Shown piece after piece: positions 33,632 to 41,786 of a DNA stretch of 47,307 nucleotides; within the stretch, counting starts at the first letter, position 1, and each line of letters starts with the position of its first letter. The position numbers and the translations under genes were made by a program. A model generated the notes under the pieces. The model did no database searches. It had not been told where the DNA came from and saw only the letters and a list, made by a program, of their open reading frames with translations. The stretch spans positions 1-47,307 of the forward strand of contig OMOG01000101.1 in the NCBI GenBank assembly GCA_900290305.1. The letters are read 5' to 3'. Source of the DNA: Candidatus Sulfopaludibacter sp. SbA4. GTDB taxonomy: Bacteria > Acidobacteriota > Terriglobia > Bryobacterales > Bryobacteraceae.

Positions 33632-35440
33632 ATGGGGGTCAGAACGAACCAACGACTTCCCAAGGCGCTAGCTGGTCTTCCGGCAGTGGCGCTGATGGCT
33701 GTGGCCGCCATGACCACATTGAGTGCGCAAACCGTTATGCCGCCGCGCCTGGTGGTGCGGGCGCTGACAAACGGCGACATCGCGGCTTATAAGCTACCGT
33801 CCACGACGCAGGTCTCGGGCGGACTGGAAACGGTAGCGCTGGGCGAGCCGCTGTATTTGGAAGTACAGATTGACATGAGCATTCCCGCCGGCCAGATTGC
33901 GGGAGCGATCTGGACCTTGACCACCAAGCCGCTCCTTTCGGCGGCCACGCTGGCCGCGAGTCCGCTGGGATCGAGTGTGCCCATTGCCGAGCCGTCGGAC
34001 CGCCTGGTGTACCAGGTGGCTGGACGGCAATTGCTGCGCCCCGATGTACCCGGGATTTACGTGGTAACCGCGACCGTCACCGCCGGCAGCAGCGGTTCGA
34101 CGACCATGGCACAAACCTTCATTGCCGGCACATATATGGGTGTAGCCGCATGCACCAAATGCCACAACGGAGGCCTCGCGCAGGTGATCGTGCCGACGTG
34201 GTCGCAGACGGAACACGCCAGCATGTTTACGAATGGTGTCAACGGAGTCGACGGCACGGGATACGGCGCTGGTTGCATTGCTTGCCACACGGTGGGCTAC
34301 GACGCCAATTCGACGGTGAAGGACGGCGGATTCTCCGCCATGGCCTCGCAAATGGGCTGGACATTTCCCAGCGTCCTGCAGGCGGGCAATTTCGCCGCCA
34401 TGCCGGCTGGCTTGCAGAACGTGTCCAATATTCAGTGCGAGAACTGCCACGGACCGGGCAGCGAGCACGCCGCCACCGGCGACCCGGTTGCCATTTCCTT
34501 ACCCTCCAACTCCGGGGCATGCAGCCAGTGCCACGACGAACCAAGCCACCACATCAAGAGCGCCGCGTGGGCCAACTCCATGCACGCCGTGACCACGCGC
34601 GATCCGGTCGGCAATGCGACATGCGCCGGCTGCCACTCGGGCGACGGTTTCGTCAACCGGATGAACGGCGCCACCATCACCGACACGTCATACCACGCCA
34701 TCAATTGCTATACCTGCCACGAACCGCACGGCCAGACCGCGCCCGCCAACGATGCACACCTGATCCGCAATATGGCATCGGCGACTCTGTCCGATGGCAC
34801 CAAGGTCACGACCGCCGGCGAGGGCGTCCTGTGCATGCAGTGCCACCAAAGCCGGGTGAATGCCTCCACCTACGTGGACACCACGGCGGGAAGCGCCCAT
34901 TTTGGCCCGCACGAAGGCCCGCAAGCCGACATGCTGATGGGCACCAACGGCTACACTTACGGAGAGAAGATCCCCAGCTCCGCGCACCAGTACATCGTCC
35001 AAAACACCTGCGTTGCCTGCCACATGCAGACCGTGGCCGCGACCGATCCGGCGTTCCTGAATGCCGGGGACCACACCTTCAAGACCACCTACGCTCCCGC
35101 GGGAAAACCGGCCGAGGACCTGGTGGCCGCCTGCCAAGGCTGCCATGGGCCGGAAGTCACCGCCTTCGACTTCCCGTTGTTCGACTATGATGGCGACGGT
35201 GTGATCGATGGCGTGCAGACCGAGGTGCAGCATCTGCTCGACAAGCTCTCCACCATGCTGCCGCCCGATAACACGGTGAAAACAGCGCTCACCATCGATT
35301 CCACGTGGACGAAGCCGCAATTGGAAGCGGCTTATAACTGGCTGTTCGTGACCAACGACGGCAGTCATGGGGTACACAATACGGCATACGCGGTGGGCCT
35401 GCTCAAGGGCTCCATCGCCAACCTGCAAAGCCATAAGTAA
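33632..35440 (+). CDS. Secreted nine-haem cytochrome c
   Basis: The 602-residue protein has a signal peptide (LPKALAGLPAVALMAVAAMTTLSA), a beta-rich domain of about 140 residues, then nine CxxCH haem sites: CTKCH, CIACH, CENCH, CSQCH, CAGCH, CYTCH, CMQCH, CVACH and CQGCH. Several extra histidines (SEHAATG, EPSHHIKS, SMHAV, SSAHQY) can act as distal ligands. A calcium-loop-like DYDGDGVIDG lies near residue 515. The pattern resembles periplasmic or extracellular multihaem redox proteins of the cytochrome c554/DmsE-like kind; the electron donor and acceptor are unknown. ATG at 33632 follows AGGAG at eight bases. It stands alone, with a large palindrome after its stop. Confidence 0.9.
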   Translation: MGVRTNQRLPKALAGLPAVALMAVAAMTTLSAQTVMPPRLVVRALTNGDIAAYKLPSTTQVSGGLETVALGEPLYLEVQIDMSIPAGQIAGAIWTLTTKPLLSAATLAASPLGSSVPIAEPSDRLVYQVAGRQLLRPDVPGIYVVTATVTAGSSGSTTMAQTFIAGTYMGVAACTKCHNGGLAQVIVPTWSQTEHASMFTNGVNGVDGTGYGAGCIACHTVGYDANSTVKDGGFSAMASQMGWTFPSVLQAGNFAAMPAGLQNVSNIQCENCHGPGSEHAATGDPVAISLPSNSGACSQCHDEPSHHIKSAAWANSMHAVTTRDPVGNATCAGCHSGDGFVNRMNGATITDTSYHAINCYTCHEPHGQTAPANDAHLIRNMASATLSDGTKVTTAGEGVLCMQCHQSRVNASTYVDTTAGSAHFGPHEGPQADMLMGTNGYTYGEKIPSSAHQYIVQNTCVACHMQTVAATDPAFLNAGDHTFKTTYAPAGKPAEDLVAACQGCHGPEVTAFDFPLFDYDGDGVIDGVQTEVQHLLDKLSTMLPPDNTVKTALTIDSTWTKPQLEAAYNWLFVTNDGSHGVHNTAYAVGLLKGSIANLQSHK

Positions 35441-35458
35441 CCTAGCGGTCCGATGAGT

Positions 35459-35484
35459 GTGACTCCACGCGCGCGTGGAGTCAC
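35459..35484. terminator. 26-bp perfect palindrome between convergent genes
   Basis: GTGACTCCACGCG is followed at once by its reverse complement CGCGTGGAGTCAC. It lies 18 bases after the multihaem cytochrome stop and 13 bases after the stop of the coiled-coil gene on the other strand. Likely a two-way terminator, although no T run follows. Confidence 0.55.
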
Positions 35485-35497
35485 GCTTAGTCGGGTT

Positions 35498-35821
35498 CTA
35501 CTCCGAGTCGCCGTTGTGGTGCGCGCGGGATTCGAGGAACCGCTGCAGCTTCTCTTCGGTGACGAGTTGTGCAGCAGACAGCTTGTCGATGAGTTGGTCG
35601 AGGTGCTCATCGGCAGCCTTCCGGCGCTGGCGCTCGGCAAGGGCCTCGCGCACGCTCAGGCGAATGGCACGGCGGAGGGCCGCTTCGGTCCGCGCGAGGT
35701 TCGCTTCGGTCCGGGCAAGGCCCGCTTCGGTTTGGCTTGCCGTGGCGGCGGTTTCCGCCAGGATTTCGCGGATATTGTGGAGACCGATTTCGAGGCGCTC
35801 GAAGCGTTCTTCAGGTGTCAT
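35498..35821 (-). CDS. Small coiled-coil protein
   Basis: The 107-residue protein is nearly all helical and charged: RFERLEIGLHNIREILAETAATASQTEAGL, then two copies of LARTEANLARTEAAL-like heptads, and LSVREALAERQRRKAADEHLDQLIDKL. No signal peptide or catalytic motif. ATG at 35821 without a strong ribosome site. It resembles small acidobacterial coiled-coil proteins of unknown role; a remnant of a second 3' end (35880-35922) suggests that the gene was once duplicated. Confidence 0.6.
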   Translation of the reverse strand: MTPEERFERLEIGLHNIREILAETAATASQTEAGLARTEANLARTEAALRRAIRLSVREALAERQRRKAADEHLDQLIDKLSAAQLVTEEKLQRFLESRAHHNGDSE

Positions 35822-35879
35822 GGTCCGGCCACTCCTGGCACGGGTCTAGCCCTTCAGTTTAGCGCGTCGGGGCTGCGCC

Positions 35880-35922
35880 GGCTACTCCGAGTCTCGTTTG
35901 TGGTGCGCGCGGATTCGAGGTT
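35880..35922 (-). pseudogene. Remnant of a second coiled-coil gene 3' end
   Basis: The plus-strand words CTACTCCGAGTC and TTGTGGTGCGCGCG and GATTCGAGG recur here in the same order as at 35500-35541, the end of the coiled-coil gene, with a lost base that breaks the frame. The rest of the paralogue is not visible. Confidence 0.55.
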
Positions 35923-35951
35923 GAATCGTGATGTAGTCGAGAGCCGTTGAA

Positions 35952-36015
35952 GCGCAAAGGCCGCGGCGCGGTACCATACAGCACAGGAACTGATCGCGCC
36001 GCGGCCGTTTTGCGC
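35952..36015. repeat. Long inverted repeat downstream of the alcohol dehydrogenase gene
   Basis: GCGCAAAGGCCGCGGCGCG (35952-35970) and its near-perfect reverse complement CGCGCCGCGGCCGTTTTGCG (35995-36014) flank a 24-bp loop; two bases are extra in the right arm. It follows the dehydrogenase stop by 37 bp on the minus strand and could end that transcript, or be a dispersed palindromic element. Confidence 0.55.
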
Positions 36016-36051
36016 GAGTTCCTCAAGAGGCATGAGGTTGACCCGCTAACT

Positions 36052-37079
36052 TCAGAATCCGATCACCGCCCGCCCCAGGACCTCGCCGCGCCGCATGCTC
36101 TCCAGCACCGCCGGCGTTTCCTCGATCGCATGCGTACGAACGTGCGCGCGGATGGCCCCGCTCCGCGCCAATTCGAAGACCTCCGCCAGCTCCTGGCGAG
36201 TCCCCAGGTAACTTCCGCGTACCGTGATGCCTTTCACGATGGTATCCACCAACGGCAGATCGTACTGGTTCACCGAGATCCCCACCAGCACCAGCGTGCC
36301 GGTCCGCTTGAGCGCGCGAAAGGCCTGCTGGATGGCAGCGGGCGAGGGCGTCAGCACGATGGCCGCGTCCACGCCGCCGTACTCTTTCTGCAGGGTGCGG
36401 CCGGCGGTTTCTCCCGCGACCGCCAACTCGGCGCCGTTGGCCCGCGCCATCTCGAGCTTTGGCTCCGAGAGATCCACCGCGGCCACGCGCCATCCTCGGT
36501 GGAGAGCCATCTGCAGCGCCAGGTGCCCGAGGCCGCCGTATCCGAACAGCGCGACCTTCTGGCCGCGGGCTCCGTCAGCCGATGCGCTGACGCCCAGCCC
36601 CGCCTCGCGCAGAGCGCCATAAGCCGTCCATCCGCCACAGCAGAGGGGCGCGGCTTCGGCCGCCGCAAGATCCTCGGGGAGCGTACCAACGCGGCCGCGG
36701 GCGCGATGGCGTATTGCGATAGCGCGCCGTTCAGGCTGTATCCGAAATTGGTCTGCTTGGGGCAGAAGCGCTCGCGCCCGGACGCGCACCATTCGCAGGC
36801 GGCGCACGTAGTGCCCATGAAGGTGATGCCCACGCGGCCGCCGGTCGCCCATTCGGTGACGCCCGCGCCCAGCGCCTCCACGCGCCCGATGCCCTCATGG
36901 CCCAGCGTCACCGGCGCGGCGGGCAGCTTCTCGAGGCCCGCCACGTAGAGGTCCGAGTGGCAGATGCCGCACGCCTCCATGCGGACCAGCACCTCGCCCG
37001 GGCCGGGCTCGCCCAACTCCACCGATTGCACCGCGACCGTCCCTCGCGCGTGCGGCAGCACTGCGGCCTTCACTGTCAT
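36052..37079 (-). pseudogene. Zinc-dependent alcohol dehydrogenase, one frameshift
   Basis: The N-terminal half (MTVKAAVLPHARGTVAVQSV) has the catalytic zinc ligands (ACGICHSDLYV, LGHEGIGRV) and the four-cysteine structural zinc site (TTCAACEWCASGRERFC) and runs to AIAPAAALVRSP. One base is then missing near 36679-36684. The next frame continues LPEDLAAAEAAPLCCGGWTAYGAL, the NAD-binding GYGGLGHLALQMA, VDAAIVLTPS and VRGSYLGTRQELAEVFELA to the stop. Total length, about 342 residues, is normal for MDR-type alcohol dehydrogenases such as AdhP/AdhA. Either recently inactivated or a consensus error of one C in a C run. It precedes nothing co-directional within 100 bp except the metallo-hydrolase 22 bp upstream, probably the same operon. 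Confidence 0.85.
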
Positions 37080-37101
37080 ATTGTCAGCCTCTCAAAACTG
37101 C

Positions 37102-37731
37102 TCAGCCTCGCAAAAAAGAATTGAACCGCTTCTCCCACCCGATGGTGGTATTCTCGCCGTGCCCCGGAATCACCACCGCATCGTCCGGCAGCGGCAGCAG
37201 CTTGGTGTGGATCGATTGCAGGATCTGGCGCCAGTCGCCGCCCGGCAGGTCGGTACGGCCGATGCTCTCGCGGAACAGCGTGTCGCCCGCCACCAGCTTG
37301 TTCTCCGAGGGAATCCACAAGCTGATACTGCCGGGCGTGTGCCCCGGAGTATCGAGCACGTGGAACTCGGTGGCGCCCACCACCAGGCGGTCGCCCTCTT
37401 TGGCGGGCACGTCGATGGCCACCGTAGGCGGCGCCGGCATGCCCAGCCAGCCGGCCTGCACGTCCATCATCCTCTGCAGGGCCGTATCGTTCAGATTCAT
37501 GTAGACCGGCGCGCCGGTGGCCAGCTTGAGCTTCTGCGCGCCGCCGATATGATCGATGTGCGCATGCGTGATAACGATGGCTTTGACCTGCAGCCCATGC
37601 CGCCGCACGATCTCCAGCACCTGCTCGATGTCGTCGCCGGGGTCCACGACGAGCGCCTCCCGGGACGCCTCGTCTCCGAAGACGGAGCAGTTGCAGGCCA
37701 GCATTCCCACCGGAAGGATCTCATGGATCAT
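37102..37731 (-). CDS. Metallo-beta-lactamase-fold hydrolase (glyoxalase II-like)
   Basis: The 209-residue protein has the full metal-binding set: THAHIDHIGG, the later histidine in DTPGHTPGSI, the bridging aspartate in LVAGDTLF and the last histidine in IPGHGENTT. Length and motif spacing fit the short hydroxyacylglutathione-hydrolase-like group, which cleaves thioesters or related bonds; true substrate not assignable. No signal peptide. ATG at 37731 has no ribosome site, and a TATACA -10 lies eight bases before it, pointing to a leaderless message from a promoter shared with the divergent membrane-protein gene. Followed at 22 bp by the alcohol dehydrogenase. Confidence 0.95.
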   Translation of the reverse strand: MIHEILPVGMLACNCSVFGDEASREALVVDPGDDIEQVLEIVRRHGLQVKAIVITHAHIDHIGGAQKLKLATGAPVYMNLNDTALQRMMDVQAGWLGMPAPPTVAIDVPAKEGDRLVVGATEFHVLDTPGHTPGSISLWIPSENKLVAGDTLFRESIGRTDLPGGDWRQILQSIHTKLLPLPDDAVVIPGHGENTTIGWEKRFNSFLRG

Positions 37732-37738
37732 ATGCCGA

Positions 37739-37747
37739 TTGTATACT
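37739..37747. promoter_or_regulatory. Symmetric divergent -10 element
   Basis: TGTATACT contains the palindrome GTATAC (37741-37746). It reads TATACT on plus (37742-37747) and TATACA on minus (37744-37739). The expected first transcribed base, seven bases on, is the ATG at 37754 on plus and at or next to the ATG at 37731 on minus. Neither gene has a Shine-Dalgarno. No clear -35 on either side. Confidence 0.55.
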
Positions 37748-37753
37748 CACCAT

Positions 37754-38167
37754 ATGGGCGACGTGCTCTTTGTAATCATGCGGTGGCTGCATTTCTCTTC
37801 CATGGCGGCGTTGATCGGCGGCCTGCTGTACGGGCGCCTGGTCATGATACCGGCGATCGGCTCGTTGTCTCCGGAAGCGGGCGAATCGCTGGCCGGAAAG
37901 GCTGCCGGCGCCTACCGGCCGATGGTGTTGGCGGCGGTTTGCGGGCTAATCGTCTCCGGCACGTACAACATCCTCACCAATCCGGGGCACACGGTGACGT
38001 ATCACATGCTGCTGGGCGTCAAGCTGTTGCTGGCCCTGCACGTGTTCGCGGTGGCGTTTTTGATCACCGCGCCCCACAACCCGCGCCGCGCGCGCATGAT
38101 GACCGGGGCTCTTATTTCCGGGCTGATCGTCGTGGCCATCGCGGCTTATTTGCGGCGGATCTTTTGA
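37754..38167 (+). CDS. Four-helix membrane protein (CopD-superfamily-like)
   Basis: The 137-residue protein has four hydrophobic segments: WLHFSSMAALIGGLLYGRLVMI, PMVLAAVCGLIVSGTYNILT, LLGVKLLLALHVFAVAFLIT and ALISGLIVVAIAAYL. The HF near the first helix and H in the third recall CopD/YshB-like integral proteins, but similarity is weak and the role is unknown. ATG at 37754 is only 22 bp from the divergent hydrolase start, with a shared -10 element and no ribosome site. The ygfZ gene follows after 14 bp, so the two are co-transcribed. Confidence 0.8.
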   Translation: MGDVLFVIMRWLHFSSMAALIGGLLYGRLVMIPAIGSLSPEAGESLAGKAAGAYRPMVLAAVCGLIVSGTYNILTNPGHTVTYHMLLGVKLLLALHVFAVAFLITAPHNPRRARMMTGALISGLIVVAIAAYLRRIF

Positions 38168-38181
38168 CATCGGGGAGCGTG

Positions 38182-39006
38182 ATGAGCGAAGGCTACGAGG
38201 CACTGCGGGATGGCGCCGCCTGGCTGGATCTTTCGGCGCGCGGCCGCATCGTGGCGCGCGGGCGCGACCGGGCCCGCCTGCTGCACAACATCACGAGCAA
38301 CGACGTCAAGAAGATGGCGCCGGGCTCGTCCTGCTACGCGTTCCTGCTCAGCCCGCAGGGCCGCATTCAGGCCGATCTGCACCTGGTGTGCTTCGCGGAC
38401 CATTTCTGGATCGACACGGAGCCCGAGCTGCGCGAAAAGGTGCAGCGCCACATCCTGAAATACCGGGTCGCCGACCAGGTGGAGCTGGAGGACGTCACCG
38501 GGCAGACGGCGGCGATCGGCGTGGAAGGGCCCACGGCGGAGTCCATCGTGCTTCCGGCGGGCGGGCACTGGGCAGCGCCGTTCACGGTGACCGGACAACC
38601 GGGCTATCGGGTATACTGCGCCGCCTCAGAGATGGCCGGGCTGGTGGCGCAGATCGAGGCCGCCGGCGGCCGTCCCGCGACGCTCGAGGACGCGCGCATC
38701 GTGCGCATCGAAAACGGCCGGCCGGTTTACGGGGAAGACATTCGGGAAACCTCCCTGCCGCAGGAGACCCAGCAGATGCAGGCGGTGAGCTTCACCAAGG
38801 GCTGCTACATCGGGCAGGAGATCGTGGAGCGCATACGGGCGATGGGTCAGGTGCACCGCAAACTCCAGCGCATCGAGCTGGAGGGCGCCGAGCCCGCGGC
38901 CCCGGGCGCCAAACTGACGGTAGGCGGGCACGAGGCCGAGATTACGTCGTCGGTGTATTCACCGCGATTGGGGAAGGCGATCGCGCTGGCTTACGTGCGC
39001 TCCTGA
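38182..39006 (+). CDS. ygfZ: YgfZ/GcvT-family folate-binding protein
   Basis: The 274-residue protein follows the YgfZ pattern: WLDLSARGRIVARGRDRARLLHNITSNDV, CYAFLLSPQGRIQADLHL, then the signature KGCYIGQE with the conserved cysteine, followed by VHRKLQRIEL and the C-terminal SPRLGKAIALAYV. These proteins bind tetrahydrofolate and support assembly or repair of iron-sulfur enzymes, including tRNA-modifying MiaB; cytoplasmic. ATG at 38182 follows GGGGAG. The frame is open far upstream, but only as a shadow of the hydrolase gene on the other strand. Lies in an operon with the small membrane protein. Confidence 0.95.
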   Translation: MSEGYEALRDGAAWLDLSARGRIVARGRDRARLLHNITSNDVKKMAPGSSCYAFLLSPQGRIQADLHLVCFADHFWIDTEPELREKVQRHILKYRVADQVELEDVTGQTAAIGVEGPTAESIVLPAGGHWAAPFTVTGQPGYRVYCAASEMAGLVAQIEAAGGRPATLEDARIVRIENGRPVYGEDIRETSLPQETQQMQAVSFTKGCYIGQEIVERIRAMGQVHRKLQRIELEGAEPAAPGAKLTVGGHEAEITSSVYSPRLGKAIALAYVRS

Positions 39007-39033
39007 CGGCCGGGATCGAACCCGCCCGATTAG

Positions 39034-39098
39034 TTACGGCTTCTCGCGGCCCTGATCGGAGCCCCGACCGTGAGGGAGGGTTTCCGTACAAGGCGCCG
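39034..39098. repeat. LPHGRGSD-type dispersed repeat entering the PHP gene
   Basis: The minus strand here encodes [16 protein letters not shown], a tail with no PHP similarity, from a GC-rich sequence with CCTCCCTCACGGTCGGGG. From memory the same word occurs many times in Solibacter-like genomes, both between genes and at gene ends. Only one copy is in this window, so it rests on recall. Confidence 0.35.
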
Positions 39099-39933
39099 AA
39101 CCACGCGGCCGGAGGCCCGCCCGCAGCCGTTCCAGCAGGTCGCACGGAATGCGCAGATTGCCGCAGCCCGTGCCCAGCTTCACTCCGGGCTTTACCTCGC
39201 CATGGAAATCCGACCCTCCGGTCACCAGCAGGCCGTACTGCTCCGCGAGCTCCAGGTACAGCTCCGTCTCCCGCTCGCCGTGGTCGCTGTGATAGGCCTC
39301 TATGGCGTTCAGCCCGGCGCCGCACAGCTCCGGCATCAGCCCCGGCACGTTGCCGTTCACCCGCACCGGGTGAGCCAGCGACGCGATCCCGCCGGCCTGG
39401 CGGATCTTGGCCACTCCCTCGGCGAACTGCGGCTCGCGGCGATACACGTAGCCCCTGGCCGATTCGTCCAGGTAATCGTCGAACGCCTGGCGGAGATTGG
39501 CCACGTAGCCTTTCTGCACCATGAGGCGCGCGAAGTGCGGGCGGCCGGTCATACCGCGGCCCAGCGCTTCGGCCTCTTCCAAAGCGATGTCGAATCCCAG
39601 CTCGCGCAAACGGGCCGCCAGGCGCACGTTGCGCTCGCGCCGCGATGCCTGCATCTCCAGCACCCACTCGCGAAACTCCGCCAGGCAGCCGCCGTCCAGG
39701 AAGTATCCCAGCAGGTGCACCGAATGGCCGTGCAGCTTGGTGGAAAGCTCGATGCCGCAAACCAGCTCCACGCCCGCCGCCGAGGCCACCGTCAGCGCCT
39801 GGTCGTACCCCCCGAAGGTGTCGTGATCGGTGATCCCGAGTGTTTCCACCCCGGCGCGGACGGCCTCTCGGATCAACTGTGCGGGCGAGCAGGTGCCGTC
39901 AGATTCGTTGGTGTGCGAGTGCAGATCGATCAA
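39034..39933 (-). CDS. PHP-domain metal-dependent phosphoesterase (TrpH-like)
   Basis: The 299-residue protein has the PHP metal motifs: [46 protein letters not shown], a middle helical insertion, [18 protein letters not shown] and TGGSDFHG. Such enzymes include 3',5'-nucleotide phosphatases (RNase AM/YciV, which trims 5' ends of RNA and cleaves pAp). A pAp phosphatase would fit the adjacent sulfate-assimilation genes, as pAp is a by-product of PAPS use. Start chosen as TTG at 39933, directly before the conserved IDLHSH; a GTG at 39981 in the same frame would overlap the APS-kinase gene by 83 bp. The last 20 residues ([11 protein letters not shown]) come from a repeat. Confidence 0.85.
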   Translation of the reverse strand: MIDLHSHTNESDGTCSPAQLIREAVRAGVETLGITDHDTFGGYDQALTVASAAGVELVCGIELSTKLHGHSVHLLGYFLDGGCLAEFREWVLEMQASRRERNVRLAARLRELGFDIALEEAEALGRGMTGRPHFARLMVQKGYVANLRQAFDDYLDESARGYVYRREPQFAEGVAKIRQAGGIASLAHPVRVNGNVPGLMPELCGAGLNAIEAYHSDHGERETELYLELAEQYGLLVTGGSDFHGEVKPGVKLGTGCGNLRIPCDLLERLRAGLRPRGSAPCTETLPHGRGSDQGREKP

Positions 39934-40474
39934 AGGAAACCAGACCCAGATGTTCCAGTGTAGCCCATATCTTGTCCACACTTTGTTGGGGAGTTTCGCG
40001 GGATGAATTCACCGTGACCTCGGGCGCGAGCGGCGGCTCGTAGGGATCGGAAACGCCCGTGAAGTGCGCGATCTCTCCGGCCAGGGCGCGCTTGTAAAGG
40101 CCTTTGACATCGCGCTCCGCCAAGGTCTCGATGGGGCATTCCACGTAGACCTCCACGAAGCCCGGGATGCGCGCGCGCACTTCGTCGCGCACCGCGCGGT
40201 AGGGGGAAATGGCCGCGGCGATGGCCACCACGCCGTTGCGCGAAAGAATCTCGCAGACGAAGCCGATGCGGCGGATGTTTTCGTCGCGGTCCTCCTTGCT
40301 GAAGCCCAGGCCCTTGGAAAGGTGCGTGCGCACCACATCGCCATCCAGCACTTCCACCTTGGCGCCGTGCGCGCGCAGGCGCTCGGCCAGCACGTGCGAG
40401 ATGGTGCTCTTGCCGGCGCCCGACAGGCCCGTGAACCACACGGTGAAGCCCGCGCCCGAGCCCGTATCAGCCAC
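39899..40474 (-). CDS. cysC: Adenylylsulfate kinase (APS kinase)
   Basis: The 191-residue enzyme phosphorylates adenosine 5'-phosphosulfate to PAPS with ATP. Evidence: P-loop GLSGAGKST at about residue 17, [67 protein letters not shown] and [16 protein letters not shown], all in family order and full length. GTG at 40474, which overlaps the APS-reductase stop by 8 bp, gives a proper N terminus; the frame is open further upstream only as a shadow. No ATP sulfurylase (cysD/N or sat) is in the window, so APS must be supplied from elsewhere. Confidence 0.95.
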   Translation of the reverse strand: MADTGSGAGFTVWFTGLSGAGKSTISHVLAERLRAHGAKVEVLDGDVVRTHLSKGLGFSKEDRDENIRRIGFVCEILSRNGVVAIAAAISPYRAVRDEVRARIPGFVEVYVECPIETLAERDVKGLYKRALAGEIAHFTGVSDPYEPPLAPEVTVNSSRETPQQSVDKIWATLEHLGLVSFDRSALAHQRI

Positions 40475-41171
40475 GGCGCACCAGTCCCTCGGCCGTGAAG
40501 TGGATGCCGCATTCTTTCCGGGCGTCCTGCTCCCACCACCACCGCCCGGCGCGCTCGTCTTCGCCTGGCCCAACCGGCCGCGTGCAGGGTGCGCAGCCGA
40601 TGCTGGCGTAGCCGCGCTCGTAAAGGGGATGCACCGGCACGCCGTTATCCGCGATGTACCGGTCCACCTGGCCGCTCGTCCAGTCGGCCAGCGGGCAGAT
40701 GCGGACCCGACCGTCCAGCCGTTCCACTTTGTCGACTTCGGAGCGCGTCTCGGACTGCTCGCGCCGCAGACCCGCGGCCCAGGCGCGCAACTCGCGCAGC
40801 TTGCGCTCGAATGGGCGCACCTTGCGCACTTCGCAGCACAAGCGCCGGGATTCCAGGCTGTCGTAGAACAGGTTCGGGCCGCGCTCCGCCACCATCCGCT
40901 CCAGTTCGCCGGAGTCTGGGAATACCGCTTCGACCGCGATGCCGTACCGCTCGCGCACCGTCTCCATCATGCGGTACGTTTCTTCCGGCAGCCGTCCCGT
41001 ATCCAGCGTAAATACGCGGACCGGTGAGCCCAGCCGCGAAGCGATATCTACGATCGCCATGCCTTCCTTCTGGAAGCTGGTAGCGATGGCGAACGCATCG
41101 CCGAAGGTGGCCATGGCCCAAGCCAGAATCTCCGCGGCGGAGGACACCTCGAACTGCGCGTATTCACCCAA
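40467..41171 (-). CDS. cysH: Assimilatory APS/PAPS reductase, iron-sulfur type
   Basis: The 234-residue enzyme reduces activated sulfate to sulfite. Motifs: [22 protein letters not shown] (substrate loop), [25 protein letters not shown] and [10 protein letters not shown], the two cysteine pairs that hold the [4Fe-4S] cluster of APS reductases, [18 protein letters not shown] with the catalytic cysteine near the C terminus. The cluster cysteines favour APS over PAPS as substrate. TTG at 41171 is the start (MGEYAQF), read from a promoter with TTGACA at 41210-41205. Followed in overlap by APS kinase, so reductive and PAPS-forming branches are co-expressed. Confidence 0.95.
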   Translation of the reverse strand: MGEYAQFEVSSAAEILAWAMATFGDAFAIATSFQKEGMAIVDIASRLGSPVRVFTLDTGRLPEETYRMMETVRERYGIAVEAVFPDSGELERMVAERGPNLFYDSLESRRLCCEVRKVRPFERKLRELRAWAAGLRREQSETRSEVDKVERLDGRVRICPLADWTSGQVDRYIADNGVPVHPLYERGYASIGCAPCTRPVGPGEDERAGRWWWEQDARKECGIHFTAEGLVRRG

Positions 41172-41181
41172 TCTCTATATA

Positions 41182-41210
41182 GATTAAGGTGTATGCTCGG
41201 GCGATGTCAA
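41182..41210 (-). promoter_or_regulatory. Promoter of the cysH operon
   Basis: On the minus strand TTGACA (41210-41205), a 17-bp spacer and TTAATC (41187-41182) precede the TTG at 41171 by ten bases. Just downstream, AATCTcTATATAGATT (41170-41185) is a short palindrome overlapping the -10 and could bind a regulator of sulfur metabolism. Confidence 0.55.
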
Positions 41211-41224
41211 TCGGCTGGACGGCG

Positions 41225-41713
41225 TTACCGGCGGAAGTGAAGCTCCGCCCGCTCCTCGCGAAGTTTCTCCAGGTCCAGCTCCTCGGCCAGCGAAAGATCC
41301 AGCACGCGGACTCGCTGTCCCTCGCGCAGTTCCTGCAGGCGCACTTCGCGCCCGTTCGAGAAGCGAACGGCATCGCGGTAGCTGTTCACCGCCGCCGAAA
41401 TCTGGGTGAAGGTCACGGCTTCGATGGGGCCTACTCCCAGTTCCTGTTGCAGCCGCGCGGGGATGTCCTGCAACTGCATGCGCGCTCCCGGCGGAATGCA
41501 CACGGCCGGGACCGGACAGGTGTGGGGCGGGTTGAAAAACTCCTTTACCACGCACCAGAAGGTACGGCGCGCGGCAGGCGCTGAGTCAGTCGCGCGTTTC
41601 AGATCAGCCGGTGATGCCAGCCCGAGCGATCCGGTTGGGAACCGGTGCGCTACCAGTTCCTCACCCTGCCGGGCCAGGCGGTTAGGTACAGCCATAAGCG
41701 AGTAGTCACACAT
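41225..41713 (-). CDS. Conserved protein of unknown function (MCDYSL family)
   Basis: The 162-residue soluble protein starts MCDYSLMAVPNRLARQGEELV, which I recall as a conserved opening of uncharacterised bacterial proteins, and continues with HRFPTGSLGLASP, FFNPPHTCPVPAVCIPPGARMQLQDIP, AVTFTQISAAVNSYRDAVRFSNG and a charged C-terminal helix. Three cysteines (2, about 53 and about 65 to 71) might bind a metal. ATG at 41713 with AGGAGG at eight bases, a strong ribosome site. The leader is long and structured (41728-41786). The gene ends 54 bp before the cysH start on the same strand and may belong to the same transcription unit. Confidence 0.85.
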   Translation of the reverse strand: MCDYSLMAVPNRLARQGEELVAHRFPTGSLGLASPADLKRATDSAPAARRTFWCVVKEFFNPPHTCPVPAVCIPPGARMQLQDIPARLQQELGVGPIEAVTFTQISAAVNSYRDAVRFSNGREVRLQELREGQRVRVLDLSLAEELDLEKLREERAELHFRR

Positions 41714-41727
41714 TTTTCGAACCTCCT

Positions 41728-41786
41728 AGAATTGCGGGAACCTCGGTCCCTACTCCATGATTCCCTCCGTGCGCACAGGCAATTCT
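41728..41786 (-). promoter_or_regulatory. Structured 5' leader next to the ribosome site
   Basis: AGAATTGC (41728-41735) pairs perfectly with GCAATTCT (41779-41786) around a 43-base loop holding an inner stem (GGGA/TCCC). On the minus-strand RNA the 3' arm ends directly at the AGGAGG of the MCDYSL gene. A further hairpin (TTGCG/CGCAA, 41851-41869) lies upstream. The layout would allow control of translation; it matches no riboswitch class I can recognise. Confidence 0.4.

Noticed and set aside
36964-38181. Upstream open extension of the ygfZ frame
   Set aside because: Runs antisense through the metallo-hydrolase gene; YgfZ similarity starts at the ATG at 38182 with its own ribosome site.
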